Assembly (NCBI RefSeq): GCF_000330505.1
Contig: NW_004440438.1
Coordinates: forward strand, 21,680-32,855
Origin: Entamoeba invadens IP1
Lineage: Eukaryota > Evosea > Mastigamoebida > Endamoebidae
Reading direction: 5' to 3'
DNA: 11,176 nucleotides
Part shown: one piece after another, positions 7,806-11,176 of the stretch
How positions within the stretch are numbered: position 1 is the stretch's first letter
Layout: the number at the start of each line of letters is the position of its first letter
Notes under the pieces: generated by a model
The model's database searches: none
Told to the model about the DNA's origin: nothing
Seen by the model: the letters and a program-made list of their open reading frames with translations, nothing else
Translations under genes and position numbers: made by a program

Positions 7806-8037
7806 AGTTTAATAAATCAAACAAAGACTATAACAATACAAAAGAAAAGAAAATGAATAATAATTGGGTAGTTAATTATAATATACTGGATTTAATTATT
7901 TTATACATATCTAAAAATATAAGATATCAAAGTTGTTTGTGTTTTGAAATTAATTTTATTTGTAGATATAATTGTTTAATAACATATAAAATGAAAATGA
8001 AAAAATATTTTTAATTGTTTTTTATTTTTGTGTTGTC

Positions 8038-8042
8038 AAAAA
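8038..8042 (-). terminator. RNA polymerase III terminator (T5)
   Basis: TTTTT on the minus strand follows the tRNA-like discriminator base immediately. This is the usual pol III stop signal and supports real or recent transcription of the tRNA-like gene. Confidence 0.55.
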
Positions 8043-8129
8043 TGGGGATTATATGAATCGAACCTACAGTCTTTACCAAACCAGATAATTTTATTGAAAA
8101 GTTATATACTACCATTGTGCTAAATCCCC
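8043..8129 (-). tRNA. tRNA or tRNA-like gene, isotype unresolved (Leu-CAA possible)
   Basis: On the minus strand the acceptor strands GGGGATT (8129-8123) and AATCCCC (8050-8044) pair perfectly over seven bases, with A as discriminator. TAGCACAATGGTAG fits the A box and D arm with G18-G19, and GGTTCGATTC fits the B box and T loop, so both internal pol III promoter parts are present. The D and T stems each have one mismatch. At 87 bases it is either a class II (long variable arm) tRNA or a class I tRNA with a short intron. With a class II fold the anticodon loop T-T-C-A-A-T-A would give CAA (Leu), but its stem has a mismatch and position 37 is a pyrimidine. An intron fold could give a different anticodon. 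It may be a pseudogene or tRNA-derived element. Confidence 0.6.
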
Positions 8130-8369
8130 TTAATATATTTAATTGAATTAAACTTATAAATTTTTGTTAACTTCTTGATAAAGTGATTAGAAAAGTACAA
8201 CTTATTTCAAATTATAGTAAAAATAATATTTATTGTTACAAATTATTTTTTTATATTATTACAAAAACATTAATTTAAACCCCCAATAACAAGAACAAAA
8301 ATATTTGTAATCGAATTCAATTTCTAATTTATTTTTATTGTATTTAACCAGTTTTTTCCACCACCTTAA

Positions 8370-8567
8370 TCAAAAGTAAGTATTTGCTGCTGTTGTTGTT
8401 TGAATAAAATTCACGTTTTAGCCATTGTTTGTGCTTCCAATGTCACTCACTTTCCTTGTACTTACTATGTGGACGCGGATGTGATTCCGCCCAGCAAAAG
8501 GAAAACTTGGGAAGTAGGTAAAACAATGCACAAACAGATTGTTTCGTGTGACTTTATGAGTTTTTGA
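8370..8567 (+). pseudogene. Decayed protein-coding fragment, unrecognised
   Basis: The plus strand is open from 8370 to TGA 8565-8567. After a low-complexity TGT/TGC run it reads a protein-like stretch of some 50 residues that includes A-S-N-V-T-H-F-P-C-T-Y-Y-V-D-A-D-V-I and, after it, K-T-W-E-V-G-K-T-M-H-K-Q-I-V. The TGA follows a T5 run; one more T there would continue into L-K-C-S-V-S-L-G-I-Y. Another frame from about 8592 reads I-R-G-E-N-L-A-I-F-K-F-V-N-Q-T-K-Y. This pattern suggests one coding region damaged by indels. There is no ATG start and no family I recognise. The DNA also has a 9-bp inverted pair (8426-8434 with 8528-8536) enclosing a GCGGA/TCCGC hairpin (8475-8490), so a structured RNA cannot be excluded. 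The opposite strand is also open with an ATG. Confidence 0.35.
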
Positions 8568-8667
8568 AATGCTCAGTCTCACTAGGTATTTACTAATTCG
8601 AGGTGAAAATTTGGCAATTTTTAAATTCGTGAACCAGACCAAATATTTACTTATCTTTCTTTTTATT

Positions 8668-8875
8668 ATAAATTTAATTTGCATGTTATATCAAATAATA
8701 AATTTTATTTATTATTAAGTGTGGTTGTGAAAAAAAAGCCTTCCCATTTAAAAACAAAATATTAAAACACATTTGAATCAATTATTTATTAATAAAATCA
8801 AACCAAATTAAATACCAATTTTAAAAAAACTTGTTGAACATTTTTCTTATCTTAACATTTTCTTTTGTTTCCTCT
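8668..8875. other. Short A+T-rich spacer
   Basis: Nothing beyond the presumed 3' end region of the Hsp70-like gene. No hairpin terminator or repeat is seen. Confidence 0.4.
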
Positions 8876-9649
8876 TTAGGTTTTTTTCTGAATCTCTTTG
8901 TTTATTTTCACGAGTTCCTCGCTTCCTTCAGTGTTCACTAAAACAAGTTTGATTTCTCTAAGATAGTTTATGGATATATTGATTTTGATTTTCTGCCCAA
9001 CTGTCATTCTGCTCTGCACTCGATAAACACCGAGATATGCACGTTTTTCATACAACATAATATCAACGGTCTCAGTCATAACAGTGAGCTCAATGAACAC
9101 ATCTTCGACTGGAATTGGTCTTCCTTTCGCGACAACAATTTTGTAATCGACTTTGTTGTCTTTGATTGTTAACATGGTGATGTCTTTTTGGACAAACTCA
9201 GTTTCATGTATATCAATCATACTACAACCTCGAATATGTCCGAAATTGCACCCTCCAAAAACAGCAATAACAGATGGATAAACATTATCAAAGTAGTTTG
9301 CTTCTGTAAATAATGAAATCAGATATTTTTTCAACAATCCAAATTCACACATTTGCTCAATCAACACTACATTTTGAATACTTCGGTGACTTATTTGGAT
9401 TTCTTTCAAAAATTCAAATATTTTATTTTTGAAAATGTCGAAAAAAGATTGAAAAATTGTTTCATCTATCAACAGATTTTGTAAATCGAAATGAAATTGT
9501 GTAAAATCATTTTGAACTTCATTTTGTTTCGAAAATGAATCAATTGAACGTTTTATTTCATTTTTTAATTTATAAAGCCTTATTCTTTTATTCGTTTTTA
9601 CACGTTCATCATCATTTTCAGTCATTATAAACAACTCTTTCACTTTTTC
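8876..9649 (-). pseudogene. Hsp70-like, C-terminal half (second lobe and substrate-binding domain)
   Basis: About 258 codons follow the TAA in the same frame. The helical Lys-rich start corresponds to the Hsp70 segment with 'R.LR..CE.AK..LS'. Then N-V-V-L-I-E-Q-M-C-E-F-G-L-L replaces the 'DIVLVGGSTRIP' adenosine loop, and V-Y-P-S-V-I-A-V-F-G-G matches 'NPDEAVAYGAA' in position. From about residue 152 of this half (D-I-T-M-L-T-I) the sequence follows the substrate-binding beta-domain, with P-I-P near the TIPT site and Y-E-K-R-A-Y-L-G in place of 'YEGERA...LG'. It ends T-TAA without a lid or an EEVD-type tail. Translation could only begin at an internal ATG (9625-9623, residue 7 of the downstream frame), so it is probably not expressed separately. 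Downstream A+T-rich sequence holds no further gene. Confidence 0.55.
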
Positions 9650-10384
9650 TTATCTTTCTTCCAATTCTTTTATAATTATTTCAAAAAGTCTTTCATTCAA
9701 GAAATCTTCAGTGATATTTTCATAATTTCGAAAGTGAATTATTTGTAAATTTTCACCATCTTTTTTACCAACAGACAGCTCCAAATTCGTATCTAAATCA
9801 ATAAAGAGATAATTACCCTCTGCACGAAACACATTCTTGTCACTCCACACCGATGCTTTCGGATGACTTAACACAGAAAGAACATCAAAACCGGTGCAAT
9901 GTGCAGCATATTCGAGATTTTCTCTATTTTCTTTAAGAATGTGGTTTTGACAGGTCACAACAGCTTTGATAACAATTATATCTGAAGTACTTGTTTCAAG
10001 TTTATTAACAAATCTGAGATAAAAGTAGCGTAAGAGCATACAAAGTGATAAAATAGGACTTATCGACACTTCAGTCCCATTTGACATTACATGATACTCA
10101 CATAATCCATTTGTGTCGGGATAAACATTTTTCGTTGTATCTTTGAGTTGACTCTGTAAAAAGTCGGTATACCTCATGGACAACATATTAATAATGTTTG
10201 TAATAGATGTGTTTTCTATTGAACCAACAAAACACTTCCCACTTGTCAAATCAACAGTTGATGGTATATATGAATAACCATATTCAAATGTTAATGATTC
10301 AGGTTCTTCCTTGTTTTTATTAAAGTAAGACGCACGAATGTTGGAGTTGCTAATATCTATGCAAACATAATCTATACGTTTCAT
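9650..10384 (-). CDS. Hsp70-like, N-terminal (nucleotide-binding lobe) half
   Basis: This is 244 residues from ATG 10384-10382. Residues 4-17 (I-D-Y-V-C-I-D-I-S-N-S-N-I-R) sit where Hsp70 has the GIDLGTTxS phosphate loop: the aspartate is kept, but the Gly-Thr-Thr is gone. Residues 38-57 match the region of Y-I-P-S-x-V and the following x-V-G. Residues 134-175 match the 'AVVTVPAYF...A..AGL.VL...EP.AA' block, with the catalytic lysine and proline region altered (V-T-C-Q-N-H). Residues 193-205 (L-F-I-D-L-D-T-N-L-E-L-S-V) align with the DLGGGTFDVS loop but lack the glycines. It ends in TAA after E-L-E-E-R. Upstream, CATTTAAA-like sequences near 10411-10434 could be TATA elements, but the true promoter is not defined. 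If translated alone, this would be a half ATPase domain. Confidence 0.65.
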   Translation of the reverse strand: MKRIDYVCIDISNSNIRASYFNKNKEEPESLTFEYGYSYIPSTVDLTSGKCFVGSIENTSITNIINMLSMRYTDFLQSQLKDTTKNVYPDTNGLCEYHVMSNGTEVSISPILSLCMLLRYFYLRFVNKLETSTSDIIVIKAVVTCQNHILKENRENLEYAAHCTGFDVLSVLSHPKASVWSDKNVFRAEGNYLFIDLDTNLELSVGKKDGENLQIIHFRNYENITEDFLNERLFEIIIKELEER

Positions 10385-10757
10385 ACTGAAATGGTAATTG
10401 TTATTTAATTGATTTAAATGATATTTATTTAAATGAAAAACACAAATGATTTTTATATTATTATTTTATTTTATTCGTTTTTGACAAATTAGTTTATTGA
10501 AAACGTTATCTAGATATAGTTAAATACCTTGTTTATATAGAATAATTGCTTATGACTTTTATCAATCAGGCAGTTCAAAAATGATATTTAATAAATTGAA
10601 AAAAATATAATAATAATACAATCATTTCATTGTATTGTTTTGTTTATTATTTATTTGTTAATAAATATTTTGAGTTAATTGTTAATCAATATAAATATTA
10701 GTAAAATTTTATTAAACATTTTAATAGATATATCAAACTAAATAAAATAAAAAAGAT
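10385..10757. other. Divergent intergenic A+T-rich region
   Basis: This lies between the minus-strand Hsp70-like gene and the plus-strand gene at 10938, so it probably holds the left-facing promoter. A GTATTTAA-like TATA sequence on the minus strand near 10520 is about 135 bases from the ATG, farther than usual for Entamoeba. TTTAAATGA occurs twice near 10413-10435. No coding frame is seen. Confidence 0.35.
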
Positions 10758-10930
10758 CAACAAAGTGGACAAAATCTAAAATAACAAAACTTCAAAAAAG
10801 TGGACGTTTCACACAACTATAAATGTGGACTTTTCAACGTGAAAAGATTTTCAAAATCAATTTCGTTCTAATCAATTTCAACTTTTTTGAACTTTCTTTC
10901 CTTTTTAAGAACTTCCTTAATTAAAAAACA
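10758..10930 (+). promoter_or_regulatory. Candidate upstream regulatory region of the 10938 gene
   Basis: GTGGAC occurs three times in the same orientation (10765-10770, 10800-10805, 10825-10830), each within an A-rich context. It is followed by a perfect 7-bp palindrome CTTTTCA-ACG-TGAAAAG (10830-10846). TATAAA is at 10818-10823. GAACT, the core of the Entamoeba GAAC promoter element, occurs at 10889-10893 and 10909-10913, about 25-50 bases before the ATG. CAACAAA (10758-10764) matches the published Entamoeba encystation motif, but a seven-base match is weak. All functional roles are inferred. Confidence 0.4.
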
Positions 10931-10937
10931 TAACAGA

Positions 10938-11176
10938 ATGTCTTCTGAGCCAACAAGTTTTACTATTGAACAAAACAAAAAGGCAATCAACGACTATGAC
11001 TTATGTGAATCCATTGAATATGAAGATGGAATGAGAAACTTGTACGCTGATGTAGATGGCAATTTAGTCCACGAGACATTTGAAGAGATCCGAGTCAAAT
11101 ATCCAAAGATGTCCGAAATTGTTTCTAAAATCAATCTAAAAGACAACCCAAGTTGGTATGTAAGCACCCAGTCTGA
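10938..11176 (+). CDS. Unrecognised protein, N-terminal part (runs off the window)
   Basis: ATG 10938-10940 starts 79 codons that stay open to the window edge. The previous in-frame stop is TAA 10869-10871 and no ATG lies between, so this start is well supported. The product begins M-S-S-E-P-T-S-F-T-I-E-Q-N-K-K-A and is acidic overall, with a D/E-rich segment (C-E-S-I-E-Y-E-D-G) and then mixed helical sequence (F-E-E-I-R-V-K-Y-P-K-M-S-E-I-V). No signal peptide or membrane segment is present, so it is probably cytosolic or nuclear. Codon use is balanced and protein-like, clearly different from the A+T-rich spacer before it. I recognise no domain in the visible part. The gene is divergent from the Hsp70-like gene, and GAACT elements lie just upstream. 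Confidence 0.75.
   Translation, partial: MSSEPTSFTIEQNKKAINDYDLCESIEYEDGMRNLYADVDGNLVHETFEEIRVKYPKMSEIVSKINLKDNPSWYVSTQS

Larger units (their letters stand above)
8876..10384 (-). pseudogene. Diverged Hsp70-like protein interrupted by one in-frame TAA
   Basis: Taken as one frame, 10384-8876 has a single stop (TAA 9652-9650) in about 502 codons. The order of parts follows Hsp70: N-terminal nucleotide-binding lobe, second lobe, then a beta-sandwich-like substrate-binding domain. It ends without the alpha-helical lid, so it is shorter than the usual 600-650 residues. The two halves stay in the same frame across the stop. No GT occurs on this strand in the roughly 75 bases before the stop, so an intron removing it is unlikely. 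Candidate readings are a recent nonsense mutation, a sequencing error or readthrough. The ATP-binding motifs of Hsp70 are replaced throughout, so even an intact product would probably not be a normal ATP-driven chaperone. Family assignment rests on pattern and order, not on a search. Confidence 0.65.

Noticed and set aside
7799..8014. 71-codon plus-strand frame
   Set aside because: It begins at TTG inside the MITE-like right end, is Asn/Lys/Ile-rich, and has no recognisable feature.
8426..8536. U1-like snRNA, because ACAAAC could pair with the Entamoeba splice donor GTTTGT
   Set aside because: The hexamer is internal, not at a 5' end, and no Sm site or standard stem-loops follow.
8418..8684. 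88-codon minus-strand frame with ATG
   Set aside because: Its translation has a repeated I-S-K-Y-L-V phrase but no known family; the plus-strand reading looks more protein-like. Kept only as an alternative in the finding for this segment.

Overview
The window looks like nuclear DNA of an A+T-rich amoebozoan parasite, most likely Entamoeba (E. invadens or a close relative). This is inferred from four things: very A+T-rich spacers, a CxxC-repeat cysteine-rich surface-type protein, a piggyBac DNA transposon (known from E. invadens), and a highly diverged Hsp70-like reading frame. No database search was possible, so the species is a guess.

Layout. (1) 1-700, minus strand: a cysteine-rich repeat protein that is broken at both ends. 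(2) 704-2060: mostly A+T-rich spacer with a possible minus-strand gene relic (704-923) and an isolated G+C-rich, structure-prone island (997-1080). (3) 2061-4602: one piggyBac element. TTAA and similar inverted termini bound it, and it carries a minus-strand transposase whose three catalytic aspartates and C5HC2 cysteine-rich domain can all be read, but which is spread over four reading-frame segments. (4) 4603-8875: over 4 kb without an intact gene. It holds short coding-like relics (one ankyrin-like), a 249-bp MITE-like element with 26-bp inverted termini, related palindromic repeats, and a tRNA or tRNA-like gene with a pol III terminator. (5) 8876-10384, minus strand: an Hsp70-like protein of about 500 residues, cut in two by one in-frame TAA and lacking the usual ATP-binding motifs. 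(6) 10385-10937: a divergent intergenic region with repeated GTGGAC motifs and a palindrome. (7) 10938-11176, plus strand: the start of an unrecognised gene that runs off the window.

The genes show no sign of forming a pathway. The region reads as a decaying, transposon-rich stretch with one probably live gene at the right edge. The most unusual items are the ATP-site-less Hsp70 relative, the coiled-coil insertion inside the piggyBac catalytic domain, the MITE-like element, the solitary tRNA-like gene and the unexplained G+C-rich island.
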